Positions 1-12,853 of a stretch of DNA of 64,000 nucleotides are shown here, one piece after another. How positions within the stretch are numbered: the stretch's first letter is position 1; every line of letters starts with the position of its first letter. Origin of the DNA: Nymphaea colorata (lineage: Eukaryota; Streptophyta; Magnoliopsida; Nymphaeales; Nymphaeaceae); the NCBI RefSeq assembly GCF_008831285.2, contig NC_045148.1, positions 3,658,001 to 3,722,000 on the forward strand, given 5' to 3'. Below the pieces are notes generated by a model. It was given only the letters and a program-made list of their open reading frames with translations. It was not told the origin of the DNA and did no database searches. The position numbers and the translations under genes are program-made.

Positions 1-1300
1 GAAAAGCATAGAGAAGATGAAAGAAAAATAAAGAGAGAGCGAGAGCAAGAGAGAGAGAATGTGAAAAGCTAGTCTGTGCGTGAACGCAAATGCTGGCCAA
101 GGCGAAGACAATGCCTTGCTGATCATTTCCTACAATAATAAGATCAAGATATACAAGTATGGCAATAAATTGACTCCTTGAACATCGTGTGAATAGTGTA
201 TAATCAATAGCTGACTGAACAAAGTTAGCATCTTTAAGGGCTATCATAAGTTTGTGAAACTAGTTGCATAGGGACTATTTGAGTCCATACGAAGACTTTT
301 GAAGCCGATAAACTTTATTTCTAGGATGCTCCCCTCGCTAAAAAGTCTAGGAGGCAATGTCATATACACTTTTTCATGAAGTTCACCATGGATGAAGACA
401 TTGCTGACATCCATTTGATATAAATACCATCCTTGAATAGAAACAAGCACAAGTAAAGTTTGCATAGTGGTTAACTTAACAACCAGGTTAAATGTCTCAT
501 GGTAACCAAGTCGTGTACCCCTTTGCAACAAGTCAAGCCTTATATTGCTTTGTATGCATATTTGAAATCAGTTTCTCTTATGGATAGATGCGAGTAGCAT
601 TACCTTAAGATCTATCCAGACTTCTCGGGCCTCATTGGCATAAATAACACTATCGGTGGTTTCTTTGGACAAGGAATTGAGTAGCCATAAGTATAGTAAG
701 TCAGTGCAGCGAACCCACAAATTATAATATGCACTTGTTGATGTTGGTTTGAGAATGGAACTATCTATAAAGCAGATTTATTCTTCATGCTAGGAGCCAT
801 CTTCATAGATGCCACTGACCGGAGAATTAGACACAAGCACTACACTAGGATTATCCGAATGGTGTAGGAAAAAATGAGATGAGTTTGCATCAATAGTATC
901 GTTCTTATCAGTACATGAAAGAATAGACGGAGAGTTGTTTAGAGCAACCATGACAAATAGAGGGATGGAAGATTAGCACTCTATCTCTCATGGAAGGAAG
1001 ATGGGCACTTTCTCTCATGCATGCTCTGATACCATAAGAAAGGCTGAGAGAGAACAATAATATTTTGATACTTTTCTATATATGAGAGACTTGAATATAT
1101 ACAAGAGATTACATGATCCACTAATTGTGGTACTTGAAAGCTACAATAACAAATATCACAACAGAAAAATCTAAGAAAAAATGGCAAATGAATGATACAA
1201 TATCCATAAGATAAGGAAAGGATCTCAAAGATATTATCGTATTCAAATTTCAAAACTTCGATAATTCTAATGATCAATGGCTTCTCATGCAAAAAAAACT
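1..1300 (-). mobile_element. Ty1/copia LTR retrotransposon remnant (gag-RT, decayed)
   Basis: The minus strand carries the plant retrotransposon primer-binding motif TGGTATCAGAGC (complement of 1023-1034, pairs with initiator tRNA-Met), so the 5' LTR should lie above about 1037; its outer end near 1300 is a guess. Below it are gag-like pieces, including a stretch matching the copia gag pattern 'LLNSLSKE..DSVIYA..A.EVW.DLK'. Copia reverse transcriptase follows (YHETFNLVVKLTTMQTLL, then QMDVSNVFIHGELHEKVYM, 244-531). A degenerate catalytic block reading YLDLIIVGND, where YVDD would be expected, lies at about 75-150. Protease and integrase are missing between gag and RT. Stops and frameshifts show it is dead. 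Confidence 0.8.
1023..1034 (-). other. Retrotransposon primer-binding site (tRNA-iMet type)
   Basis: On the minus strand this is TGGTATCAGAGC, the standard plant LTR-element PBS. It marks the LTR/internal boundary and fixes the orientation of the copia remnant. The sequence above it (1037-1150) looks like an LTR U5 with the TATA-like run ATATATAG. Confidence 0.8.
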
Positions 1301-3650
1301 GAAAAAAAAATTGATTATACGTTTTCAAGAAATTGATTCAAAAAAACATAATTATGGTCTAATAATCATCCCAGCAAGTCCATGAAAAATTGTAGAATTA
1401 TGAATGATATGAGAACAGTGAAGCATCCAGCATTATACAATGGTAGAATGACACCATAGCAAGCCACATCTTGGTATCTACATACACTCACAACTCACAA
1501 CCATGAAATTTCTCCACACCATAGACAACAAAAAATTAGTTCTAGACTTCTGGTTTATAAGCACCACTGAATCTTATAATAACAATAGGCAATAACATCT
1601 AATTGTGATCACAACCTTGAAAGTTCTATATGTCACTGACAATAGACAAAGTAGTTCTAGTTTCTATGCCATTATAATAAGCTATTGTAGTAAAAGGACT
1701 AGAAAATTTACCTACAACATTTTTGATATTTTAGCTGCCTAAAGTAGTCCCATGCCTAGATACCATCAAGGCCCAAGTGAAGCAGTCCAGCAGCACAAAA
1801 CCTCAAAATCATTTATAAATTAGATAACAACTGACATATAAACAATGAGAAAGCAAGAAGCATGAACTTATGCTTTTCTTGCATTCTAGGCTTGTTTTGC
1901 CTTTCTCTTCATCATTCACCAGCTCAGCTGAAAATTTAAAATGAAAAAAAGGCATCAGTCAACCAGAAAATTAGGTTAATCATGAAGTATGTTTTACCCC
2001 AATTATAAAAGAAGATTTTGCTAATTTTTTGTGGTGATTTCCATCTGTTGATTTGTTCGAATTGGAATCCCTATGATGTAAAAATTCAGCCATACTCACA
2101 TCTAACTCAAAGTTGGGCAAAGAAAAGTGCTTAACCAAGAAGAAATAGATGAACAATATCTCTAGCTAACTAGTCCTTTCATTAATATATAATTCAATGA
2201 GGAGACTAGAAATCAAGAAATGAAACAAGCAATAGGCAATGAATTTGGTGCCTAGCTGGTAGATTGGTACTTCAATTCATTTGGGTGGACAACAAGAAGA
2301 AGATGACGATGATGAATGAGTATTATCACTCTAACAAAGCCTAGATGTCACATATTAAGCAGCCATCTTCATACTATATTGAACATGTGTAATGCTATCT
2401 TTGATCAATAATCCAAAAGAAATTTTCAAGGCATAACCCTTATTGCTTATAGTCTCATGTTAGAACATGTTGCATGTAATGTGTGCAGCTGATTGATTTC
2501 AATGATGACACACGCTTGAGAAATAAGACTGAAAAAAGATGGTATAAATAGGATAATTCCAATGAAAGCACCAGAAGAGTAAAAAAGGATATCTTTTTGT
2601 GCTTGTTAACTATTTAAGGACATATATTGACAAAATTTGCAAGGAATCACGAGAAATTTCAAATTTCCAAATAGAAATGTAATGAAAGTAGTGACAAGGA
2701 TAACAAGGTATGTGGAGGCATGCAACAATTATTGTAGCAGGACATTTTTATCATAAGACACAAACCATAAACATAAAGTCAACACAATAAAATCAATCCA
2801 CATTTCAATCCCTTAAAATTTAAATTCAGTTACCTTGATATCCACATAATCTAAAACAATGTTCCCCTCTTTATGTTTCTCTTCAAACACATACAACCAC
2901 CACCAACATAAAATTAGAAAATTGAAAGTGCAAAGTTCTTCAATCTCGTGTTCTCAAGTAATCTAGGTATTCAAGAACCTTGGAATTTGTAACTTAAAAA
3001 TCACTAGGACAATAACAAGCCACAAGTTTTTCAGCCATCAATAACACTAACAAGGGAGGCAAAGGGAGGAGACTTACAAGAGCACTAAAAGGCAGGCAAA
3101 GGGAAGATAGTTACAAGTAGATTACACTGGAGTCCGGAATTAGACACTGACTCACTAATCAAACACAAGCTTTCCACCTATTACCACTGATGCATGTCAT
3201 GTAAAGAGATAAAGCGAGAAAGGGAGAGAGTGATGCTTACCAGGAAACCATGTTAGCGGCTCTTAAATAGTTGTCAATGGCAACAAAAATTTTAATAGGT
3301 AGTCCCTACCTAGAAGGTCATAGTGGGTTATTTGAAAAGTTGCAATAGCAATGATAATAGTAATAAACAAGAAACACTATGAGAAACATGAAAAGATAAT
3401 GAGTCAAACAATATAACAAACACTAAATATGAGAAGCATATGAGTTTTTGTAGTGTGCATCATAAAGATAAAGACAGTGGTAATATTGTTGGCACCCTCC
3501 CTTCTCTTTCTTGGTGACCAATGTGCGGTCAAAGAAAAACCATGCACGAAGTAGCAAACTTTGGGTTTTGTTTAGAAAATGAATTTCAGAAGAAAGGGAC
3601 TCAACCATGGTACGAGGATCGGCAGTTCCTGCCACCTTTAACAAGGGTAA
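1301..3650. other. Intergenic, no gene recognised
   Basis: AT-rich sequence with stops in all frames at short intervals. The short open frames near 3423-3859 overlap each other on opposite strands and have no recognisable motif. I see no RNA gene or clear element here. Confidence 0.5.
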
Positions 3651-3659
3651 TTGATCTAA

Positions 3660-5470
3660 GGTCTAGTTTTTCTCAAACTTTGAAAAATTATTTTTTCTAC
3701 ATGCATGTGCAAGGATTGGATATTGGATTTTGGATTTTGGTATTCATTTTGAACAAGTTTGAGAATATTTTGGAGTTTTGCAAATTAAGGGATTGGAAAT
3801 TTGTGTGGGATTTTTGGGTTAATTCTGAATTGCAGTACTTTATCTTTGATTTGGTCTAAAAATTAGAGTTTGAGAAATTAAGTATTTTAATCTTGGATAG
3901 GAAATTGAATTTTTGAATGTGATTAGGATTTGAAATTGAACATGATTCAAATTGATCTTTTTTATAGAATTTGGGATTGAAATTGGATTTTTGAATTGAA
4001 TTGAAATTGAAATTGAAATTGAAATTGAATTTTTGGATATAATTGAGAGATTTAGACTAGATCTTGGTGAATTGAAATTGAAATTGAAATTGAATTTTTG
4101 GATAGAATTGATAATTGAAAATTAGAGATTTAGACTAGATCTTGGAGATTCTTGGAATTGGAACTTGTTTTTAAAACCAAAAGGTTGGTTTTCGAAAATT
4201 GGATTTAGATCTTAGAGTTTGAAATTTCAAAGTTTGGGAATGGCAAAAATCGACCAATATTTTTTTATTTTTAATCTTGGTTTTTGGAAGTATTGGAAAG
4301 TTTTGATTTCACACGATTGGTGAGTTTGGAAAATTGGAGTTTGGGATTGTCTTGTTTTGAGAAATTTGATTTTGGACCAAAATCATGAGAATTTATTGGA
4401 TTTGAGTTTGAAAACTAACTTAATTGTTGGAGAAAGTCTAATCATGGATTTGAAACTGATTTTGAAAATGTAGGTTTTGCAACCATTTTGAAAAATCTTG
4501 TGTTTTCGCGACAAAATAACTGAGTTATTCAAGTTTTTGTCGCAATATGACTTGGTCACTGTAGCAACTCTGACTTGACTTACTCAGATTTTGTGAAAGT
4601 GAGTGGGAGCATGGGTGAAATAAGTGTGTATACATGTATGAAATAAACTATATGTTCATTCTTGCTCTACTCAAACTTTCTCCATGTGTAATTTAATTTG
4701 GATCTCATGTTGGTCCACCTATGGAAGTTTAGGGTGTTCTCCAAGCTTATTCTTAATATCAAGAAAAGCTTTTTGGAGATGATGTCCATGGGCTTAATTT
4801 TGAAAATTTTGATTTTATAATTGAGGTTCCAAAATGAATTGGTGAAGACGAGCTTCAATCATCCCAATTTTTTGTTTGGAAATTTTATAAATTTTGGGAG
4901 AATCTTTCCTCTCTGTGAGAAAAATTTGTGTATTCCCCTAGATTAGAGCATTAGCTCTAGGTTTAGAAGTGAGATTTAGTTTGGACAAGTTGATTTCAAC
5001 TTGTTTTGGCATAGGGTATTGGTAAAAGCAGGACTTTTATATCAAAACCAAATATTTGAAAATTCTTGGTGTTGGGTCTAGGGAAATTTTATGAATTTCT
5101 CTAGGTTGGCATTTTTTTAAGAATGGTTTTGAGTTGAAAATACTTTGGTCTTGATACAATTGATTTGAAAATGGGGGGACCATTGGAAATTTATTTTTTC
5201 AAATGATTTTTTATTAGAATCGGATTTCTCTAGGGGTTTTGGATTTGACCAAAACACTTGTTTTGGATTTGAGAGATTCCTTCGAAACCCGTTAATAGTT
5301 GATTTTCAAAATCATAGATATTTCTGCAAAAATCCAGAAATGAGATAAGTTTGAAATGAGCCCATTTGGATTTATTGTTCCATTTAAGATGAATCATGCT
5401 TATGGATTGAGTAGATCCAATCCTTGATGAAACCATTTTGTAAGATCGTGAGATCCAATCTATTGTACAT
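3660..5470. repeat. AT-rich low-complexity tract with GAAATT/TTGAAA repeats
   Basis: Long T/A/G-rich stretch dominated by TTGGA, TTGAAA and GAAATT words. A short direct repeat built on GAAATTGAAATTGAATTTTTGGATA occurs at about 3998-4040 and 4069-4103, followed in both copies by the word GATTTAGACTAGATCTTGG. It may be a decayed LTR-element internal region, but no coding domain is visible. Confidence 0.5.
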
Positions 5471-5493
5471 TCAAGAGAATATCAATGCTTCAT

Positions 5494-5520
5494 CTCCCTC
5501 TCTCTCTCTCTCTCTCTCTC
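5494..5520. repeat. (CT)n microsatellite
   Basis: Uninterrupted CT dinucleotide run of about 26 bases. Confidence 0.95.
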
Positions 5521-5739
5521 GCTTTGCATTCATTCATTCAAAGACATATATGAAAGGATGGCATTTCATTTTCTGAGTTTTGGAAAAACAAAATTTGATT
5601 CAAATATGTTTGAACGATCATGGGAATGCATGCAAATATGCATTAACATATAAATTGTGGCTGCTAAATGAGGTCCAATCTTCATTCTTTTTGAGAAAAA
5701 TTATGCATGCAGGGTGTTAAGTTGGACTGAATGGTGTGG

Positions 5740-6290
5740 CTGGAATCAAACTCAAGCATTGGGCAACTGATGAGCTAAATAGCCTGCCTTGGTGGAGCCT
5801 GATTTGAACATTCTTGCTGCAAGTGATTGGCTAGGCTGAGACGCCTACGTTGGGTGAGCGGCTAGGCGGAGTCGCTTTTAGTAGAAATGCCTAGGCTGGA
5901 CCTGGCTGGGCTGTCATGCCTTGAATGGAGAAATCGGCTAGAGCTAGGGATGCCTAGGTGACTAAGATTTTAAGCTGAGTTGAGCACCTACCTCAAATGC
6001 AGCTTGGAGGTCGAGGTCGGCTGGAGTATGAGATGCCTTGGAGGCGTGGACGGAAGACGCATTGGGCTGAGCTCAAAATGATGCCAATCTAATGACGTCT
6101 TAGGTTGAAGAAGCTTGCATCCAAGGCTGACGTCTTCTTGATGGCTGTTGTGGCTAAGGAACCGAGAATCTCTTGGCTGGAGCAAGAGAGTTTGAAGATA
6201 GCTTGGGAGCTAGAAGATAGGGACATGAGAGCTTGGGGAGCTTGAGAGAGATCTCAAAGAGGGGGGACCGGAAGTCTTGCGTGAGCTCTT
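5740..6290. other. GC-richer block with repeated GCCTAGG/GGCTAGG words
   Basis: About half G+C, unlike its flanks, with many variants of GCCTTGG, GCCTAGG and GGCTAGG on both strands and repeated 'gcttggagct' words near the end. No open frame makes a recognisable protein. It sits just outside the left arm of the 6.3-7.6 kb inverted repeat and may belong to the same old element. Confidence 0.4.
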
Positions 6291-6294
6291 GAGA

Positions 6295-7630
6295 AAGATG
6301 TCCAGCCCTTTCAAGGGGAATTATAACTTAGTGCTAGACAAATTTTTTTGGAAAGCCAAAGAATAATGGAACAATCTCTAAGATTTTAGAGAATAAGCAA
6401 GGGCTTCATGCAAGGAGCACCTTCTTCCTTGTTTGAGAATCAAGCAAGCAGGGAGGGGCTATCTCTTCATTTCAGCCTTAGAGATTTAGTCATTGTCCAG
6501 TGTTTACACCTCAAATTTTCAAAATTTTTCTCAATGGTGTTTTGAAAAATCCAAGTCTTGGAACCACCTGTAAAAATTCAACGAATTGCAAAAATTAAGA
6601 TGTTTGTCAAATGTAGGCAAAATTTCAAGATTAAGCTTGAGATCAATGCAAATCAAGATCTAAACTTAAAACTTCAATAAAGATTAAAATTCTCGTTAGT
6701 GAGGATTAAAATCTTACTCCAACACTAAGAGAGAAAAATAAGTCAACATGACTTCTTCAGCTCTCCCTCTTTCTCTCTCCAGAAAAATCTAGGAATGAAT
6801 TGCCTAGAGTAATGATTTCCCCAATTTTCCCTAAAAACTATTTAGGAAAACAATTCACAAGAATCATAATCCTGATTTAACTCGGATCAAACACAATCGA
6901 GCTAATGCATTTCAATTCAATCGAGTTGAAAGAATGTTTCAACCTTAATGTGCCATAAAAAAGCACTCGAGACTAGATCAGGCATGATCTAGACCAATCA
7001 TAAAAAGGGTGGCTCAAACAAGCACACTCTATTCAAATTTTCTAAATTAACTAATCGGTTTTTTGAAATAGTAAAAACCAAGAAGGCATTCAAAGAATAC
7101 ATATTTCTTCATCCTCATCTATAATTTTTGAAAATGTAAGAGGAAAATCCCAAAAAGATGTACTCCCCCCTCACTAGTTTCAAACTCAAGGAATTTGAAA
7201 AATTGGACAGCTCATTTGGACGTCCCCCCTAGCTGGTTCCAAGAATGAAACCAGAAAAGTATGGTTCAATTGGAAGGTAAAACCAGCCATTAAAGATGTT
7301 CCCCCTTTCTCTTCTTTCTCATTTGAATACTAACTAGCTGGTCAAGGACAAAATCCTTAAGGCTGACATGAAGAGAAAGCCCCTCCATGCTTACTTGATT
7401 CTCAAGCTAGACAAGATAGACAAGAAAGCCAAAGTGAGAGAGCTCATTGGCAAGGAAGAAGGTGATCCTTGCATGCAGCCCGTGCTTTTTCTCTATGCTA
7501 AAAAAATGGAGATTGTTCTATGATTCCTTAGCTTTCCAAAAAAATTGGCTAGCTTTATGACTTGGTGCATATACAAGCCACCCTTAGCAACCCCTTGAAA
7601 GTAGCGGTTGTGACATAAATTTCTTTTCCC
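6295..7630. repeat. Large imperfect inverted repeat
   Basis: The left arm (about 6295-6505) and the right arm (about 7335-7630) are reverse complements with several indels. Landmarks shared in the same order are CTTTCAAGGGG, AATTTTTTTGGAAAGC, GAACAATCTC, GGGCT.CATGCAAGGA.CACCTTCTTCCTTG, TTGAGAATCAAG.AAGCA.GGAGGGGCT, TCTCTTCAT.TCAGCCTTA and a final TTG.CCAG. The spacer is about 830 bp without a recognisable gene. Two oppositely inserted copies of one old element, or a foldback element, would both explain it. Confidence 0.65.
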
Positions 7631-7715
7631 TATTACAACTTTAAATTGAAAATTTTATTTTAATGACCATTGAATTTTGAATTCTATATGGTAAGTACAT
7701 GTTTCTCTTCATTTC

Positions 7716-7800
7716 TAGAGTAGGGGGTGATTGTTACAATCGAAAATTGTGTCCTTCCTATTGTTTTTTTTTGTTTTGTTTTGTTAGAATCTGTACTACT
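7716..7800 (+). mobile_element. Possible copia polypurine tract and 3' LTR start
   Basis: The sequence AGTAGGGGGTGAT followed by TGTTACAATCG resembles the typical plant copia junction 'AAGGGGGAGAT|TGTT'. If real, a 3' LTR begins at about 7732 on the plus strand. No matching upstream pol domain was found, so this is tentative. Confidence 0.3.
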
Positions 7801-8226
7801 ATCATCACTCTTAGAAATCTTATGGGTAGTCCTTACTAATTTTATGAATAATTTGTTAAAAGTGTGCTAAATTTTATGGATATTTTAATATGTAGCAAAT
7901 AGCAACTTGAATTAGGGAAATAGTTTTACTTGTTATATTGCACTCATAATCTCAAATAATTGACTGATTATTCAACATCTTATTTGTTGGTCATTTGGTA
8001 TTGTAGTTTGAATCCATCACCTGATGTCATAGTGTCTTTTGTCCAACCATAGTAAAAGTCGTATTCACTGACGGATCATAATGTTGGTATAGTGGTTTGT
8101 GCGTATATATATATATAGTAAGAATATGCTTTTCTTGACATGTAAAATGACTTTTAAATGTCGAAAAGGAGTAATAACATTTATGGAAAAGTTTTGGATA
8201 CAAAGGTCTCATATATAATGTAGGTT

Positions 8227-8442
8227 CTAGAATATATATAATTTAAATATATATATTCAGTAGTATGTGGAATGTAGTTTGGATCTTGCAATTCAAGCAC
8301 TTCTGATCTAGAACGATCTCTCTCTCTCTCTTTCCTAGAATATATATAATTGAAATATATATATTCAGTAGTATGTGGAATGTAGTTTGGATCTTGCAAT
8401 TCAAGCACTTTTGATCTGGAACTATCTCTCTCTCTCTCTCTC
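8227..8442. repeat. Tandem duplication, two copies of about 108 bp
   Basis: Copies at 8227-8334 and 8335-8442, nearly identical. Each starts CTAGAATATATATAATT, contains GTAGTATGTGGAATGTAG and ATCTTGCAATTCAAGCACTT, and ends in a CT run. Differences are a handful of substitutions plus length changes in the CT run. Confidence 0.95.
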
Positions 8443-8468
8443 TCTCCATATATACATATATATATATA

Positions 8469-8500
<32 letters not shown>
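8425..8500. repeat. Compound (CT)n-(AT)n microsatellite
   Basis: A CT run to about 8446 passes directly into an AT run to 8500, broken once by TTTTATAT. Confidence 0.95.
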
Positions 8501-11290
8501 TCAACACAATCCATGCCAAAAATATATGTATATATATTAAATATGTGTTTACATTGTTCTCAAAAAAAAATTATGTACAAGAAACACCATTAAATAAACA
8601 TGAAGTTTATAGATTTTTAAGGTAGCCAAAAGTTAATAAGCTTCAAGAGAGGACAATGGCCTTTGTGATGAAAGGAAAATGTTACTTCTAGGAGGAATGC
8701 ATGGAACTTTAAAGAAGTTTAGCTAAAATAAGGTGTTTTTGTCCTTAAAGACATTGTCCTTAATAATTCTTTGTTGCTTGTTTTTATTTTTTAATGAATT
8801 TTTTCCTTATGGTCATTAATAGTACTTAAAAAAGATGAATCATTCCAATACTATGAAGCCTAAGGTTGCGATCAAAGAACAAAATTCTATAGTAACAAGT
8901 CCAATCATATCACTATGTGCATATTCAATGTTTTAATAGACTAAATTCAATAGTTTGATACTATTATAGGTTATTTGGTATTTTGCTTGAACTTTTGCAT
9001 GTTGATTTTCAGTTATGGCAATGTTTACTTTTTTTTCAGTCACCCCTTTGTACGCCATCAAGCACAAAAAAAAAAATCCATGACGTTATTGTTTCAAAAA
9101 AGTCAAACATGGGGTGAATTTGGGAAAAAGGAATAACAATCATCCTCCATCTCATTCTAGGAAAACAACATTGGGATTCAAATCCTAGAATTATTTTTTG
9201 AACCCATCATACACTACCTAAAATATTTACAACCAGAGCTAGAGATGGAGATGGAGATTGACCTAAGTAGATGGATATGAAATCATGAAATAGTTTACAT
9301 GAGCTAGACTTTGTTACTGAATTTCTAATTATCTTAATGTTTAATGGTCTTAATTAACTTCTCTTTCTTGTGCGTCTTACAAATCTTTTTCTATGATTAC
9401 TTTAAATGTTATCAAAGGTGTAGCTGTGGCATTGTTTTATAGCATCTCTAGGAATTTTTTTTATTGAATCAAAGCCTTAGGCATACTTATGAAGTCAATA
9501 ACTTTGAAATATCATATCTTTGCATAATTCTTGGTGAAACCATCTTGTATGATGACTTCATTGTGAATATTTTGTTATCATAAGAATTTATCCTGCAATT
9601 TTTGCCGTTTCACTTTTGTTTTATTAACAGCTTGTTTGCATTTTCAAGTGCACATTATTGTAATTTTAACTCAAATATCAGCACTTTGTGAGAAATTTTA
9701 GTAGCATATGATCAATTATCCAAAGACAATAAAAATGTAGTATCTCAAAATACCTTGGATAAGATCTACCTACTTGATCATTGTCCAGCACTTTAGAAAA
9801 TAGTCAACAGCATTACTGAATCTGGTTTTATTCTTGAGCAAATTGGTGATTGACTACATTCTTGGTATCTGGTAAGCTTGGGTTCAACCATGGTGTTCCT
9901 TGTAATGGTATCAATTATTGATATTTAAATGTAGTTCAAGTACCGAGCTACTTTGTATTTTTTTACTTTAAACAAAGAAATAAAAAAGGCCCACACAACA
10001 TGGTTTTGGAACTTTTGGTCTTTTTTGTTAGAAAATGTGTTAACATGCCAACGTTAACGTTACCTTGTAAAATTGTTTATTCTGATGTAATACGTTGACC
10101 AAATATTGAAATGTTCTTGAACTGCATTATCTGATAGCTTGTGTTATTATAGAATGCAAAGGCCTTCACTTATGGCTTACTAGCATATCACCATGCAGCA
10201 TCGTTATATCTAATAATGTTCTAGATGATGTTGCATAATGTTTTATCAAGAACTGGCTCAAATGTGTCAAATTTCTGCAATGGCAAGTAGCAGGCAGCCT
10301 TTTTAATCTCAGGGGAGTCCTTTTCAATATCATTTGGTTGTTTGTTTTCAGTACTTCATTAGTGGAATATCGATGTTGTTGTTGAATTGGGATCCTTTCT
10401 GACAGTTTTTTTGTATATTGTTTCTTTGGCAAAATTATATCATATACTTCATGTTTGCAATATGCACTAAAGTCTAGAATGATCCTCAACATGGAACTTA
10501 CCAGTGGAATGATTAAGCATAATACTTCTTGTTCTATTTTATTAGATCCTAAGTTATCTAAAACCTTTTCCTGAAAGAATGTTATCGAATGTTAAGCTGC
10601 TCATCGGTATTCTCTTTTGTGATGCATTTATAATATAAACTAAAACTTACTGAATTATTTTAAAACTAATTGCATCACCTTCATGTTTGTGATTTTCTTG
10701 TCGTCCAAGGGAACTTCTCATTTTTTTTCGAGGTGCAATTGGATAGAAGCTTCAGTGGTTCATATTCCATAGGTAACTTATTGCTGATCATTTGTCACTT
10801 TTTTGTCTTCTTCATATATATAGTTTCTGATAATTTTGAAAGCATTTATAGATCAGAATTGCCCTTGTTACATGGAAATCACTTATTCACAAACAATGAT
10901 GAATCAATTTAACATACATGAGTTTGGTATGCCTAGGATGCACTTTTTCGTTCCCCTTTGTTGATTTTTTTTATGCAAATTTGCGTCCGTGAGCTGAGAC
11001 CAGGTTGGGATGCAAGAGGATGGTGAGAATATGAACTACATAATTGACACCACACATGCATGATCATTAAGATTAGGCATTATTTATCATGGAGGCAAGT
11101 AATTGTTGAAAGTTTGAATTTGGGAGCTATTTGCTTCTAAATTTGAAATTGATATCATCTAACAATTGTTTAGAATATAGAAAAAGGTTACGCTAAAGAA
11201 ATGCATCCCTACAAAGTATCAAACCCCAATATGGTGATTATGTCAACAGTTCTTAAGCATGTGGCAGTAGCCAATGGTGAGTAATCTGGA
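8501..11290. other. Intergenic, no gene recognised
   Basis: AT-rich sequence with no convincing coding region, RNA gene or element. A few splice-bounded exon-like islands (for example 10731-10770 and 11191-11269) are listed among the findings only, because no family could be assigned. Confidence 0.45.
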
Positions 11291-11379
11291 AATTTGTGGA
11301 ACAATAAGGATGCTCCTACTAATTTTCTTAGACATTCATTCCATTGGTTGATCAAACAAAAGGAGGGCATGATTGGGGC

Positions 11380-11640
11380 TGAACAAACTGAGCCAGCTCG
11401 AGCTCAGCTTGACACAATAAAACTCAAGCTTCAGCTTGGCTTGAACTCAGCTCAAGCTCAGTTGAGCTCCATATAACATGCTGGAGATCGACTCGTACAA
11501 CTTTTTTAACTCATATCTCTTAACCACAGTTAGCAAACCAATGAATCAGGCTCAGATTAACTGCCAACTGAGTCACTGAGTCAACGAGTTGCAATGAGTT
11601 GACTCGGTGAGTCATCCTAGTTTGATCTCTTGATTTGGCA
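11380..11640. repeat. Short-motif repeats (AGCTCAAGCT and GACTCGGTGAGTCA types)
   Basis: Palindromic AGCTC/GAGCT and CTCAAGCTC words are concentrated at 11390-11475. They are followed at 11560-11625 by repeated ACTGAGTCA, GAGTTGACTC and GGTGAGTCA words. Such clusters are common near MITE ends in plants, but I could not define element ends. Confidence 0.35.
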
Positions 11641-11772
11641 GTTGGAAAAGATGACAATTTTGAAAAATCTTTTGAAAAAGGGCTAAAAATGAAATTTTAA
11701 AAGTCTTTTTTTGTCCGTTTTAAAAGAATTTGTAAAAGAACCTTTTGACTTGACGCATCATTAAATGATATC

Positions 11773-11935
11773 ATGAAGAACTCCCCTTTTCAAGAGAGAT
11801 AGAGAGAGGGGGCAGAGTTTCACAGATCAAAAAAACTCCTTTTCAAGGGAGAGAGAGGGAAAGTGAGAGAGTTTTACACTTTTACTCATCAAGAAAACTC
11901 CCTTTTACATGAGAGAGATAGAGGAACAAAGGGAG
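11773..11935. repeat. Tandem repeat, three imperfect copies of about 57 bp
   Basis: Three successive units begin ATCATGAAGAACTCCCC (11771), ATCAAAAAAACTCC (11827) and ATCAAGAAAACTCCC (11888). Each continues with TTTTCAAGRGAGAGA-like purine tracts. Confidence 0.75.
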
Positions 11936-11950
11936 ATCTCATTTTTTTAC

Positions 11951-11973
11951 CCTCTCTCTCTCTCTCTCTCTCT
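11951..11973. repeat. (CT)n microsatellite
   Basis: CT dinucleotide run. With the GA run at 12291-12322 it generates spurious Ser/Leu and Arg/Glu reading frames in this region. Confidence 0.9.
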
Positions 11974-12288
11974 TTTGATAATGCAAAACTCATTTCTTGA
12001 AATCAAAACTGTCATCAAAACCACTAGACTGCCAGTGATCCAAATGCTATGTTGTCTGTGTGCACAGAAAAGGAAAATATAGAGAGAACTGAAACAGAAG
12101 AGGAAGTCCCAAAAGCAGTTGCTTGTATTGAACTCCCAAAGCCATAATCTCTCCTGTGGCAGATGAAGGCAGGAGTTGCTCTGCGGCAGTGCCCAAATGG
12201 TGGCAGACACTGGTGACTGGGCGTCAAATGGTGGTGAGTGCACAGTGCTGGTGAATGGTGGTCTTGAGTGGTGGTCAACACGAGAGAA

Positions 12289-12290
<2 letters not shown>

Positions 12291-12322
<32 letters not shown>
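12291..12322. repeat. (GA)n microsatellite
   Basis: Uninterrupted AG dinucleotide run of about 32 bases. Confidence 0.95.
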
Positions 12323-12325
<3 letters not shown>

Positions 12326-12853
12326 TTGTCTGGTTGAACACCGGTCGACAAATAGAGAAAAATGAGTAGGTGAACAATGAAAAATGAAAGAAACTTTACC
12401 CCAACTCAATGAATAGTTTCAAAGAGCTCCGCTCCACTAATGTATATGACCAAGTTCAAGTCGAGCCCAAGTTGGCTCAATTGGTTGTTCATCCCTAACC
12501 ACGATACATCAACTTTAGAGTTCTCAGGATGCAAACCGAAGGATAAGGTTTCACCTAAAACGTTGAGCTGAAGATATGGTTTTCCCTTTAGAAGATAGAC
12601 CATAAATTTGGCACAATAGGTACTATCAATCATTAAATTATTATTCATGAGAAGTTGTAGATGAACATGTGATGCATGTGTCAATGCAGTTGACATTGTT
12701 TTACAGGTTTAGTTGATTTAAATGCTAGTATTGACAGCCATCATTATTCTACAGGTGAAGGACTTTATTGTAGCTTTAACTGGGTGAGTTTTTTTTTTCT
12801 TTTAGTTTCCCTTTTTTCTTTTTTTCCATGTGAAGTAAGTAACAGCAGTGCTC

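Noticed and set aside
8181-8449. Minus-strand frames with duplicated peptide
   Set aside because: They result from the 108-bp tandem duplication and the CT/AT microsatellite, not from a gene.
11947-12377. Two 117-134-codon minus-strand frames
   Set aside because: Both are held open by (GA)n/(CT)n runs giving poly-Ser/Leu; no domain or homology pattern.
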